Source of the DNA: Elgaria multicarinata webbii
Lineage: Eukaryota; Chordata; Lepidosauria; Squamata; Anguidae
Assembly (NCBI RefSeq): GCF_023053635.1
Contig: NC_086184.1
Span: 10,941,379-11,005,378 of the forward strand
Direction: 5' to 3'
Length of the DNA stretch: 64,000 bases
Both the position numbers and the translations under genes were made by a program. Under the pieces are notes generated by a model. It saw nothing but the letters and a program-made list of their open reading frames with translations, did no database searches and was not told the DNA's origin. Positions 27,853 to 62,464 of the stretch are shown in pieces; the stretch's first letter is position 1; each line of letters starts with the position of its first letter.

Positions 27853-28005
27853 ATAACACAATGGCCTGGTTCAGACAACACGCTAAACCATGTTGCTTAA
27901 CCACAATATGGTTAAGGGAATGCATTAAGGTTAATGCATTTCCTTAACCATTTTGTGGTTAAGCAGCATTGTTTGGCGTGTTGTCTGAACCAGGCCATTG
28001 TGTTA
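27853..28005. mobile_element. Near-perfect 153-bp hairpin MITE
   Basis: Each arm is about 75 bp and starts ATAACACAATGGCCTGGTTC; the arms pair with about six mismatches and a loop of a few bases. Carries the TTCAGACAACACGC motif shared with 23.8 and 46.1 kb. Confidence 0.85.
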
Positions 28006-28009
28006 TGAC

Positions 28010-29570
28010 ACTCCAACAAGTACGCCAACAATTGCTTCAAACCACTTCTGAAGTTCTGATAGGTAGGATCAAAGCAAAACAACCCTATACTCAAAAGATC
28101 ATGTTAGCAGTACCTCCTAATCCATGGTATCAAAGCCTGATGTCAGATTTATTCAGAGTAGCTGTTCTTTCCATCTTGTGGTGCATTTGTGGTTAATTGC
28201 CACAAGGGAAAGCCTCCATTTACAAATCAAATTCTTGGACAGAATCGCAAAATGCACTGGGTAGTCCTCCAAAACCAGTGAGAGAGAGGAGGGCCATTTT
28301 GGCTTTTCCAAGCTTACTTGCAGAAATGGAGCACAAATGTGGTAGATGCATATACAAGTCAGCGGTTTTCGTGAGTTGAAACGGAATTTGGCACACATGG
28401 GTAAATTTCAGAATATTTACTAGTATTTTAAAATGTAGTATTTCCTGACACAGTTGTATGGCATTTGCCAGCACCTCTTACCAAACGCAACGAATTCCAT
28501 TATATTTCCATTCATTTCACATTGATGGTTGGTTTGAAAAAGGTATACTTGCAATGCAAAATGTAGTCAAACACACATCTAAATTAATTTGGGGGGGGGT
28601 ATTTTGTTTTCATTCAAGATTCCAATCAGATAATTCTTTTAATTGTTTAGGTTATCAAAGACCTATGCAGATCTACTTTCCCTGTATGATGAGAATTGCT
28701 TTGAGCAGATGACAATTGAATTTCACTAAGTGAATGTGCAGTTTTTAAATGTGCAGCACCTCCCACCAGAACAATGAAGGAAATTAGCCAGGAGCATGTA
28801 TTGTTTATTTTGTGTTTGCATTTAGCAACATTAATATTCTATCAGCTCCAGCCATATGAACAGGCAGGAGCATTGCCTGTGCAAATCCTCCTGTGAAATT
28901 TCCTTATCTTTATTGGGAAGCCCAGAAAAGTTCAGGCTGGGTAGATTTCCAGGGCACCAAGTTCCACTTGGAACCCCCACACTACCTACGACTCTGTTTG
29001 ATGTTCAGCAATGGACTAGCAACTGTCTCTGCTCTTTCCACCACTGCCTGGCCCAAAAATGATTTTTTAAACAAAAAGGCAGGAAAGGGCAAACTGCAAC
29101 TTGAGAGGTTGCCTCATCCAGCCTGGAGAGAGATACACACCCTCGCCTCCCCAATCCCTACCCGCTGGCTTGGGGGAGAAGAATTCTAATGTTATCTCCA
29201 ACTCTGGTGAGAGATAACAAGGGGATTTCACTGCACGCCACTCATCTTCCCAATGGCAAAAATGATTTTTTTGGGGGGTAAAAAGGTTTAAGGTAGGGCA
29301 GGGCAACCCCCACCCTAGGGCTGTCCAATCAGACCTTCCATGAGCCCCTGCTCATCCCAACACCAGCCCCTTGGCCTAGGAAGAGAAATCCCCATGTTAT
29401 CTCTGATAACAAAGGGATTCCCCCACACTCTGCTGGACCACATCCTGTAAGCCCCCGTCAAATCCCTTCCTGAGCTGCTCACACCCCAATAAGGACGTGA
29501 ATGGCATGGGAAGGAAGTTCTCAACATGGCTAGGACTTTAAAGGAAGACAGCAAACACTCAATAAGCAAA
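28010..29570. other. Intergenic, unassigned
   Basis: Two related segments with a GTTATCTC...GATAACAA core, near 29.19 and 29.39 kb, suggest an old local duplication. Nothing else recognised. Confidence 0.4.
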
Positions 29571-29576
29571 CACTTA

Positions 29577-29717
29577 GGCCACAGCTAGACCTAAGGTTTA
29601 TCCTGGGATCATCCAGGGTTCGCCCCTGCCTGAGCACTGGATCCCTTGTGTGTCACCTAGATGAACAGGTTTGACCCCTGGATGATCCAGGGATAAACCT
29701 TAGGTCTAGCTATGGCC
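29577..29717. mobile_element. Harbinger-like MITE with TTA target duplication
   Basis: 141 bp. Arms GGCCACAGCTAGACCTAAGG and its inverse CCTTAGGTCTAGCTATGGCC, with paired ATCATCCAGGG / CCTGGATGAT inside. TTA occurs directly outside both ends (29574-29576 and 29718-29720), fitting the TWA duplication of PIF/Harbinger elements. Confidence 0.85.
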
Positions 29718-29724
29718 TTAGATG

Positions 29725-31720
29725 TTCTTGACACAGATCTCCTCTGGTTTCCAGACATGCAGAATTACCAGAGTAGCCAAGTCGAACGGAAGCCCGTAGG
29801 AAAACCAGAGAGTAGCTAAGAGGCTCAGATCGCCATGTCCAAAGAAGTACAGTTTATTTCCTCTAGCTGGATCAAGGCTCCTGTTATAGCTCTGCTTGAC
29901 TGGAAGATAACAGTAAATCAGAAGAATCCTTTAATTTCTGCTGATGCAGCAACTTTCAGCAATCAAGTTAAGTTCAAATACAAACACATTGCCCTTTTTG
30001 TAGAAAATACTTAAGTTTCCTGTTTCGACAGGGTGCTACACTAAGATATTTAAAATCGAAGATGAAAAATATCGATTTTTATTTAAGAAGTTCCAGCATT
30101 CTGTGTATTCCATGATACTTGTTCCATTTCAGGCAGCCCAAATTGCAAATCTCCATTATATATACATGGATAGAAATGTATCTATTTTTAAAATATATAT
30201 AATTTTTATATATATTTATATCCTATAGTGCAAAAGTAATGTATTTGATTAGGCTCATTCACCCACCTATTTCAAACATCAGATGGCCTAGTCTATAGAA
30301 GAAAATAACATAAGTTGACTAGTCTTTCTTCTTCTTTCCAAAAAAGCACAAATAACATTTAAAAAAAAAATCTCATTTGAAAAAAAGATTATAAAACAGA
30401 CAAGAAAGCAAGCTCCTGTGTGTATTATTCTAGTATACCAGCTTCAAGGCAATATGAAAACAGTCCACGCGAGAAAGGAAACAGGAGCCTATTCTGAGGA
30501 CTATTCCGCCATCTTGTTTGGAAAACTGCAAACTGCCAGCATCCCAATTTGTGCAAAAAATATGCGACACGCCTGTCAGGAAGAAGGCCTGTTGCACATG
30601 GTGAGACCTGTGATACTTTTGATGCCTTGACAGAAGCTGCAGCTATGAAGCTGGGCACTCAGTGAGCGGGCAGGGGCAGGGTGAAGCACCTTTCTATCTA
30701 AAAGGGCCCCAGCGCAACGCCATATACACAAACTTTAGAATTTTAAAACCATTTCATGTAAAACAGACTGATTCAGAACAGATCAAAACCAACTGTAAAA
30801 AATTAATTGGATAGCTTCCATATCTTGGCCCTTATCAAATGGGAGTGCAGAAATGTACCCCAGTTAGTATATTGTGGCACAAGCTTCTGCAGGCAAGACC
30901 TGATTCATCAGATGCTGGTAGAAACAGTCCCTTGCCTACAAAAGCTTACAGCTTAATACCTTTTTTTAAAAAAAGAAAAATCTCAAAAGGTGCCGCAGGA
31001 CTATGTTACTTAACACAGCTACCTTTCTGGTTTCTGTTCATATTCCCAATTTCAAGCCATTTGATTCATTCAAGGTAAAGGGAGCTGGTTTTATGCCATC
31101 TATATTTTTCCAACTGTTCAGCAAACACATTTCAAGGTGACAGGTGTGGGTGATTTTGCAGAGCGACAACATCCACACCTGTTGTTACTGCTCAACGGTA
31201 GCCGTTGATGGCTATCTATCATTTATATAGCCAAGACTGGAAAAAATCCCAGGCGAGAGATTGCCTAGAAAAGGAGATACCAGCGACTATGAAACCTAAA
31301 ATGTTTTTTCAACCCTGTGTATGGCTGATATGCAAAAGATCAATGCTGACTCCTAGGGATTGGATTTTTCCCACCCCTCCACACCTGGTTTGGCATGTAC
31401 TGCAGAAGTATGCCACAAGTTGGTATGTTTCTTCAGTGCGGTTAGCCAATATACATGGCAAAAAGCCAGTCCCAGAGAAAGGCCACTTGGGGCTTTATCC
31501 ATAGCAATATTGTGTTAAAAGTAGCCCACTTTAAGGACAGACATTGCTTTTCCAATGAATTATATACCCTGCAGAGCACTGTATAAAAGTATACTTTCAA
31601 AAAAGATTATTCCAGCATGAATCAGTTCATATTTCTTTTGCTTCCTTTGCAGAATGATAATTTTGTACCAGAATTTGTAATTGCACCAATGTTAATATTA
31701 GCCATGGTTGTTGTTATTAT
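29725..31720. other. Intergenic, unassigned
   Basis: AT-rich with simple (TA)n near 30.19-30.22 kb; nothing recognised. Confidence 0.4.
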
Positions 31721-31724
31721 TATT

Positions 31725-32110
31725 AACAATATTCATATATCGTTCCATACCTAAAATAGATTCCGGAGCAGTGCACATAGGAATAAAACAGTAAAAATAA
31801 AGAAAATTAAAAACAGCAAATTAAAATAATTCAATTTAAAACAAAGGACCAATAAAAACAGTGGCTGGTCAGCTGAGGAAGGCTTTCTGGAATAGTTGTT
31901 TTCAGGAGGCGCCAGAAGCAGCATAATGATGGTGCCCGCCCGCCCAACCTTCAGGGGGTTCCAAAGAGAAGGGGCCACCACACTAAAGGCTCTTCTCCTG
32001 GCGGACTCCAATCAGGACAAAGGTTGATATGGAACCACCAGGAGCATGCCCTCCAATGACCTCAGTAGCTGGGCAAGTTGGTAAGGGAGAAGGCATTCTC
32101 TCAGTTTAGC
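31725..32110 (-). mobile_element. L2/CR1-group LINE 3' end
   Basis: Minus-strand frame ARRRAFSVVAPSLWN matches the end of the ORF in the better copy at 50.1-50.4 kb (TRRRAFSVVAPWQWNELPRE), followed by an A-rich UTR. Confidence 0.75.
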
Positions 32111-32710
32111 TCAAAGCAGAAAGTACAGCTACGGTTGGAAGTGGATTGATAACCATGACTAATGATAACACAGGTAGAGACCTAAATGTACTATAATTGG
32201 CTCTGAAAACCAGGGGAGTGGGGTGTCATGTGTCAAAGAAGAAGGGAAGGAGAGCATGAGCCTACGAGATGTTCCCAAACTCCTAACCATGCTTAGAGGA
32301 TTAGGAACATCACCTTACAAAGGCGGAACTGGAAAAACCCTAGCCACTGGGTCACCTGGAAAACGGATGCTGTCATCCAGGGAACTCAAATACTCATTTA
32401 GTATTAGGCAGGACTGGTTCCTAATATGCGATGCTGGTCCTTAAGCTAAACTGCGTTGTCTAGGTCAGGAGAGGGGAATCTTTTCAGACAGAGGGTCGAA
32501 TCCAATTTCGGAGAAACTCACAGGGACTGCATTCCAGGGGTGGGTGGACTCAAAGACAAAGCACGTGTGGCCAAACATACGAGCATATAGTAACTTATGT
32601 TACTGCTAATCACTAAGCTGTAGAAGAGGCCTTTCAACCTTTTAGAATGGGGGGGGGGGGGGGTTTGGGAATTGCACAAAAGCCAGAAAACCATCAAATG
32701 ACTGGTGGTT

Positions 32711-32815
32711 GGGAGAAAAGAGGTGGGGCCAGGGAGAAAAGAGGCGGGGCCAGGGAGAAAAGAGGCGGGGCCAGGGAGAAAAGAGGCGGGGCCAGGGAGA
32801 AAAGAGGCGGGGCCA
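32711..32815. repeat. 21-bp minisatellite, five units
   Basis: Five tandem copies of a GGGAGAAAAGAGGCGGGGCC-type 21-bp unit; only the first differs (T for C). Such uniformity implies recent expansion. Confidence 0.93.
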
Positions 32816-32830
32816 GAGAAAGGGCCCATG

Positions 32831-34027
32831 GGCATCTGGGGAATGCGGAAGTGGACAAGGGGACAAAACCACCAATGATAGTTGAAGAAAAAGAGAGATG
32901 TATACTCTGGTGTTGAATGAAAATTGAAATATTTAACGGTAATCTCCTCAGTAAAAATTATAGAATGCATAGATTTTTTAAAATGACAAATTGACACATA
33001 CACTAGCTCGACATTTCGGGCCCTTAGGTCCTTCATCAGGAGCTGTATCGTCGTCAAGGCTCATTTATATACATATTGTTACATATACTTCATATTTAAT
33101 GGACTGGAAACCTTTTATTACTCGGCTTCGTCCTTTTTCTTCTGCTGCCCCTTACTCCTGGAACGCTCTTCCAGAACACTTGAGAACTACAAACTCAATC
33201 ACTGCTTTTAAAACTCAGCTAAAAACTTTTCTTTTCCCTATAGCCTTCAAATATTGAGTTTGTTCTGACTCTATACTGTTAGCTTCACCCTACCCGGTGC
33301 CTGTTTACACTTCCCTGTGCCTGTTTGCATTCTCCTTCCCTCTTTATTGTTTACTACAACTTATTAGATTGCAAGCCTATGCGGCAGGGTCTTGCTATTT
33401 ACTGTGTAATCTGTACAGCACCATGTACATTGATGGTGCTATATAAATAAATAATAATAATAATAACTGCAAAAGGATGGTTTATTTGTATGTGGATTTT
33501 ATATATAACTTGTATTTTAGCCTCTGTTATATAGACTTGCTTGCTTTTATGAAATTTGGACCTGGTAAACAAAAAATAATTGACACTTGCCGTCTGACAC
33601 GAAGATCGCTTCAAATGGAATATAGCCTTATGTATCTGTGATCATTTTAGCAGTAGTTTATGTTGTGATGTAGTTTGTATAGTTTGTATTGTTGTTGTTT
33701 TTACCTTTTATGTGTTTTGTTTTTGTGGAAAATTAATAAAACTATTAATAGAAAAAAAATGCTGAATATCTTTCCCTGTATTGTCGTCAGGAGGACTCCT
33801 GAGAACAATACAAGGAAAGATATTCAGCATTTGTTATATAAACGACGCTACAGCTCCTGATGAAGGACCTAAGGGCCCGAAATGTCGAGCTAGTGTACGC
33901 GTCAGTTTGTCTATTTTAAAAATCTACGCATTATTCTATCATTTTTACTGAGGAGATTACCATTAAATATTTCAGTTTTCATTCAACACCAGAGTATACA
34001 TCTCTCTTTTTCTTCATCTGGGGAATG
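32831..34027. mobile_element. Penelope-like foldback, fossil
   Basis: Two arms in opposite orientation (about 32.88-33.05 and 33.84-34.01 kb). Each holds CTCCTGATGAAGGACC and GGGCCCGAAATGTCGAGC, or the reverse complement: the CTGATGA...CGAAA pattern of the hammerhead-like motif in Penelope terminal repeats. A 14-bp direct repeat, CATCTGGGGAATGC, lies at both outer edges (32831 and 34014), as for a target duplication. An L2 3' end and a small hairpin (33.76-33.83 kb) sit inside. No coding capacity was recognised. Family by motif only. Confidence 0.6.
33095..33468 (+). mobile_element. L2 LINE 3' end inside the foldback
   Basis: Ends of the ORF (PYSWNALPEHLRTTNSITAF, KTQLKTFLFP) followed by GATTGCAAGCCTATGCGGCA, GATGGTGCTATATAAATAA and an (AAT)n tail. 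Confidence 0.85.
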
Positions 34028-34292
34028 CACCTGGGCCAGGTTGAGACTCCTGAGGTTCCCTTTTCCTGACTTAGGAGGAGTTTAAGTATTTTTCCAGTCC
34101 TGATTTACCAGCACATAAAGATGCTGAACCTAGCTGTAACAGCCCCCTTTGCAATTTCTAATCTGTAAGAAATTTAACATCCAAAGCGGACTCATCACCC
34201 TCCACGCCTACCACCAGTCCCTGCAAGGTGCTATATTTAACAAAGAATAACCAAAAAATATAAAGCTGTACATTCTTTTTACTATTCAAAAA

Positions 34293-58011
<23,719 letters not shown>

Positions 58012-58426
58012 GGTGCCCGCGCTGCGGATCGGCGGCGCTCCCACCCCGAGGGAAGGCGGAGGTGAACCGGGCCTTCCCCTCCCCACGTGTGCGGCCCGGG
58101 CGCAGGCGCTGCTTCCCGGCCCAGCGTCCGCCCCGGATGCGCTTGTACCAGATGGGCAGGGCTGGATCAGGCAGCGGCCCCGAGGCGGAGGAAGGCTTGG
58201 CGCCGGCGTAGTGCACAACCCCGGACGCCTTGGCTTCTGTTCTCAGCCCATCCCAATGCGTGTTTACTCGGAAGAAAGCTCCCATTGCAGCGGGGCTTAC
58301 TTCCAAGCAAGTGCGCACGGTGGCTGCCATGCAGTACACCTCTGCGTGTCTTTACTCGGAAGGAAGCCCCATTGATTTCACGTGACTGGCTTACTCCTAC
58401 GTGAGGATCGATTTATACCGGGTTGA

Positions 58427-58802
58427 TAGGGTGACCCTATGAAAATGAGGGCAGGGCTCCTGTATCTTTAACAGTTGCATAGAAAAGGGAATTTCAGCAG
58501 GTGTTATTTGTATATTACAGGGAACATACATTTGTATGTATTTACATTTGTAAATATACATTTGTATATTTATGGAGAAGCTGCTGAAATTCCCTCTTCA
58601 TCACAACAGTTAAAGCTGCAGGAGCTATACTAGAGTGACCAGATTTAAAAGAGAGCAGGGCCCCTGTAGCTTTAACGGTTGTGATGAAGAGGAAATTTCA
58701 CCAGGTTCCCCATATATACAAATGACACCTGCTGAAATCCCCTTTTCAATACAACTGTTAAAGATACAGGAGCCCTGTCTTCCTTTTCATATGGTCACCC
58801 TA
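58427..58802. mobile_element. Two TAGGGTGACC MITEs, head to head
   Basis: Outer ends TAGGGTGACCCTATGAAAA and its inverse TTTTCATATGGTCACCCTA. Each half carries CTCCTGTATCTTTAACAGTT- and AAATTTC(A)-type modules, in opposite orientation, meeting near 58.63 kb. TA at both outer edges suggests a Tc1/mariner-type site. Confidence 0.78.
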
Positions 58803-58804
58803 GG

Positions 58805-59170
58805 GTTGTAGCCAGTGTGAGCCCTACTTAAAGGAGACCCATTAAAATGAATGGGATTTGTCAGAGCAACGCAGATACAGCCCTAGAATTGCAGTTTTAT
58901 AGTGCAATCCCTCTGCGTGTTCACGTGGGGTAGTATACAGTGCTAGCCCTACTTAGAGTAGACCCATTCATTGCAGTCCACTGAGTAGGTCTAACATTCG
59001 ATACCACCCTTGGAAAGTAATCCTCGTTGACTTCAATGCGGATTTATTTCAGATAAGTGTTGGATTTAAGTTTACAGCCAGACAGGGCAATCCCATGCAT
59101 ACTTACTCAAAAGTAAATCCCAGTGAATTTAGCCCCAAAGTAAGGGTGCGTAGGACTGCAATGCACGATC
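58805..59170. mobile_element. Cluster of AAGTCCCATTGA-type short MITEs
   Basis: At least three decayed copies: GGAGACCCATTAAAATGAAT (58.84), GAGTAGACCCATTCATTGCA (58.96) and CTCAAAAGTAAATCCCAGTG (59.11 kb). Confidence 0.55.
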
Positions 59171-59210
59171 TCAACTTGGAAGTTAAGCCCTACTAAATTC
59201 AAGGAGCTTA

Positions 59211-59662
59211 GGGTTGCCAACAGATCAGGCAGCCCTAAGTTGACCATGAGTAAGATTCCAAGAACCCATATAGTAGTATCATACTTTTATTAGGCCAACG
59301 AAAATATCAGCCCCAAGTATACATTCCTCCTCTAACCATCCCATGACTTACAAATTCTAAAATTAATGCCTGCAGACCCCTCCTCCTCCATTATGTCTTG
59401 GGAGTATGAACATGGTTTCACCATCAAATCCCCCTCTTCTACAACCCCCACCTGCTTTCTATAACATCTTCTGGATGGAGTACTGGAAAGCTTGCACATT
59501 TTTTGTGAACTTTTGGTTGGCCTAATAAAGGTATTTCTGTAATATGGATTTTGACTTGTTTATGTCTTTAGCGGAGGCTTGATTTGTAAAAAGGAGGGGG
59601 TGAAACTAACTGATGCAGCTCAAATTGCTGTTAAAGGGCCAGCTTCAAAAAATTGGCAACCC
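59211..59662. mobile_element. GGGTTGCCAAC-family DNA transposon, second copy, with nested inverted repeat
   Basis: Outer TA|GGGTTGCCAAC and TTGGCAACCC|TA. Inside, TTTTATTAGGCCAAC (59.29) pairs with GTTGGCCTAATAAAG (59.51 kb), a separate palindromic insertion. Confidence 0.72.
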
Positions 59663-59664
59663 TA

Positions 59665-60590
59665 CACCCAGGTAAAGGTGTGTAGGGTTGCATCCCAATC
59701 CTAGGGATGTCTCCTCTGACCTAATGAATTTAATTGGGTTTTTATTCCCAGGTAAGTCTGCATTGCTGCCTTGGTTCAGCGTATGTAGCATTTTGTGAGC
59801 TTGCAGAATCACCACTCATCTGTGCAATAAGCTCAACCTCTTTCTTCACACTGCCAGATCCTATCCCTCTTTATCCCAAAATAAGCCCCATTGAATTCAA
59901 TGGGACATATATGCCCAAGAAAGTGAAAATAAGACTGCAGGCTTATTTTAAAAAGGAACATGAACTGGAGAGGGTCTAGCTTCTCTGGAAGCCTTCCACC
60001 CATTTGCTAAATGTCTGTAGGTCTTTTTTATTGCTTTTGTTGTTGTCTTGGGAGGTATACTGTAGTCTCTAGCACAGTCTAAGGAACTAAGGACTTCTGG
60101 GAGACCTAGCAAGAAGAAAAATCTGGCCCCTACACTGGCCAGAGACAAGGAGTTGCGGGGAGTTTCCTTCCCCTCTGCCACCATGAACAAACACGTGGCC
60201 CAAACTGCCAGTTACTCTAACACTGTAAAAGCAAGAAGCACACACTGGCTACTGCCATCAGCCAGGGGCAGTGCCGGATTTTGGAACAAGCCACATAAAA
60301 CATGGCTTAGGGCCACATATTATGAGGGGCTTCTAAATATGTTGGAGATGACTAAGATGCATTATAATCAAAATCACTTCGGCTTAAATATGTTGGAAAG
60401 TCTGGTGTAATTTACAGCAGAGTTGCCTTATATAGAGAAAGCGTGGCATATCTTAATCCAGACCTGGCTGTGGGCAATAAGGATTGCTGGAATGGGAGTG
60501 CTTGTTTCCCCCACAGATCAGACGATACTGCCAAGATGTTGTATCTTCAAAAATTGGTGCCAAAATTTGTTTGTTCTCGTTTGTTTTCTT
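59665..60590. other. HEATR3 upstream flank
   Basis: Two short CATTGAATTCAATGGGA-type remnants (59.89 kb); otherwise nothing recognised. Confidence 0.4.
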
Positions 60591-60594
60591 CATC

Positions 60595-60802
60595 AGGAAA
60601 AACGTCGTTAGAGCAGTACGACAATGGAACCAGTTACCTAGGGAGGTTGTGGGCTCTCCCACACTAGAGGCCTTCAAGAGGCAGCTGGACAACTATCAGG
60701 TATGCTTGTCAGGTATGCTTTAGGGTGGATTCCTGCATTGAGCAGGGGGTTGGACTCGATGGCCTTATAGGCCCCTTCCAACTCTACTATTCTATGATTC
60801 CC
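60595..60802 (+). mobile_element. CR1 LINE 3' end
   Basis: [20 protein letters not shown] and [10 protein letters not shown], then GGGTTGGACTCGATGGCC and the TCTATGATT tail. A 12-bp CAGGTATGCTTG duplication occurs near the ORF end. Confidence 0.92.
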
Positions 60803-60804
60803 TG

Positions 60805-61640
60805 TTTTATCCTTTTGTATTGTGTCTATTAGATAGTGGAGGCAGGGGCTGTTTTATCTTTTAATCTCTGTGCAATGTTTAGGAAGTTTTAGACACTTTA
60901 TAAATGTTTTAGAAGAATAATCAATAAGAGGTAAATATTCTGCAAATGCTCAGTGCATGCTGTAATTATATTTCCCATGTATCAGAGGTGATTTCCAGTC
61001 ATTCAAACCAGAATTAAGCCCTCTTTTCTATTTCCTAAGCAGCTATGTTAGTGGGGATCCCTGTTACTTTGCTTATTTTGGAAAATAGAAAAGTCCAGAA
61101 TGTACTATCTGCTAGCTTTGCGTGCTTAGAAATTCAAACCTAAGGGTACACACCCCTAACTTAGATTCCTAAACTGTGTACCTTAAAACTTGCTTCTCAG
61201 TAAGTGTGTTTAGGGCTGCTAGGCAGATGTAGGACATACATTTTTAGGCACAGTGCGCCATTTTTAAGTGCATTGTTCTGTAGCCTCCATTCATTTCAAT
61301 GGGATTGAAAATTGTAACTTGCTCTTCATGACGATTGTAATCAACTGAGCTCTTTGTAACCACAGAAATGATCAAATTACTATTTAGGTGAACTATAAAC
61401 TTAGTTGTATCCTTATAATTCAATCTTAACCGTGATAAGACCTGTCCAGTTATAACTATTAATAACTATAACTATATTTTGTAATAACATTTTAAAGTGT
61501 TAGATCAATTTTAAGAGAGTTATTTTCCTGAAATATTGCAGTGGGCTATGAATATTGTTTTATTACCTAAAAATGTTTTTCTCATACTAGAATCTTGTGA
61601 GGAACCATATAACAAGAGTGCCATATTTTCAACCACCTAA
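60805..61640. other. HEATR3 upstream flank, unassigned
   Basis: AT-rich; nothing recognised. Confidence 0.4.
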
Positions 61641-61644
61641 ATAT

Positions 61645-61800
61645 TATTTATTTATTTATTTATTGCATTTATATACCGCCCCATAGCTGAAGCTCTCTGG
61701 GCGGTTTACAAAAGTTAAAAACAGTAAATATTAAAACAAATATACAAAGTTTAAAAACATAAAAAGCATAAAAACACATTATCCTTATAAAAACAGTTCT
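61645..61800 (-). mobile_element. L2/CR1-group LINE 3' tail
   Basis: TTATTTATTGCATTTATATA, CCATAGCTGAAGCTCTCTGG and GGCGGTTTACAAAAGTT. Confidence 0.8.
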
Positions 61801-62084
61801 GTATCCTTGCCATAGATAGACATGCTACCTTGAGGGAAAACATATGGATCTACCACAACAAAGTGATAGTATCTGTTGCCTAATTTCAGCTAAGGAAATA
61901 TGCCATGTAAACAGGCTTCCATGTATGGATCAATTGGCGGATCAGAAACTGTTGCTGTAAATAGGATGTACATCAGAATATTATTCTGAAGTTTCTACAT
62001 TGCAATTATAGCTTATTTCTTTTCCAAACCACGAAATGTTATGAACCCATGCAACCACATGCCCTCTTCGACCATATCTTTCAG

Positions 62085-62170
62085 TGCGGTCCTATGCACA
62101 TTTACTCAGAAGTAAGTCCCACTGTGGTCCATAGACCTTCTGGGAAATGTACCTAGGATTGCAGCCTTAA
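62085..62170. mobile_element. Short palindromic MITE (AAGTCCCA family)
   Basis: GTCCTATGCACATTTACTCA, GAAGTAAGTCCCACTG and GTACCTAGGATTGCAG. Confidence 0.65.
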
Positions 62171-62236
62171 CTACTATTTTTGTGATACATTGAACACTTT
62201 AATATTAAATACGAACTATCCCCCACAATAAAGAAT

Positions 62237-62396
62237 TACAGAACAAAAAGTGTTTTATACCAGATTGTGTAGGTGAGCGTCTTGATGGAATAGTCTGGAA
62301 ATCGCTCCATTATGTAGAAGAGCTGATAAATTGTATTTTCCACGTCATCCAGCGTCTTGTCCCGATCGAGTATTTTGCCTCGTAGTTTTCCATTAT
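62237..62396 (-). other. Unidentified coding-like patch
   Basis: Minus strand reads GKLRGKILDRDKTLDDVENT then IYQLFYIMERFPDYSIKTLT, stopping after WYKTLFVL. Composition and CpG use look protein-like, and unlike the AT-rich surroundings. Family not recognised. It could be an exon, a retrocopy fragment or part of a transposon. It does not match CNEP1R1, the neighbour expected from human synteny. Confidence 0.35.
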
Positions 62397-62464
62397 GGAA
62401 AGTACTCCATTAGTCGTCTCAGTTCAAAATGTAAGACTGCACTGAAAGCTACGGAAGAACGTGG

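Noticed and set aside
32711-32815. CRISPR-like array
   Set aside because: Tandem units have no spacers; this is a minisatellite in a vertebrate genome.
32647-33057. Repetitive proteins on both strands over the 21-bp minisatellite
   Set aside because: Frames exist only because the 21-bp period is a multiple of three.
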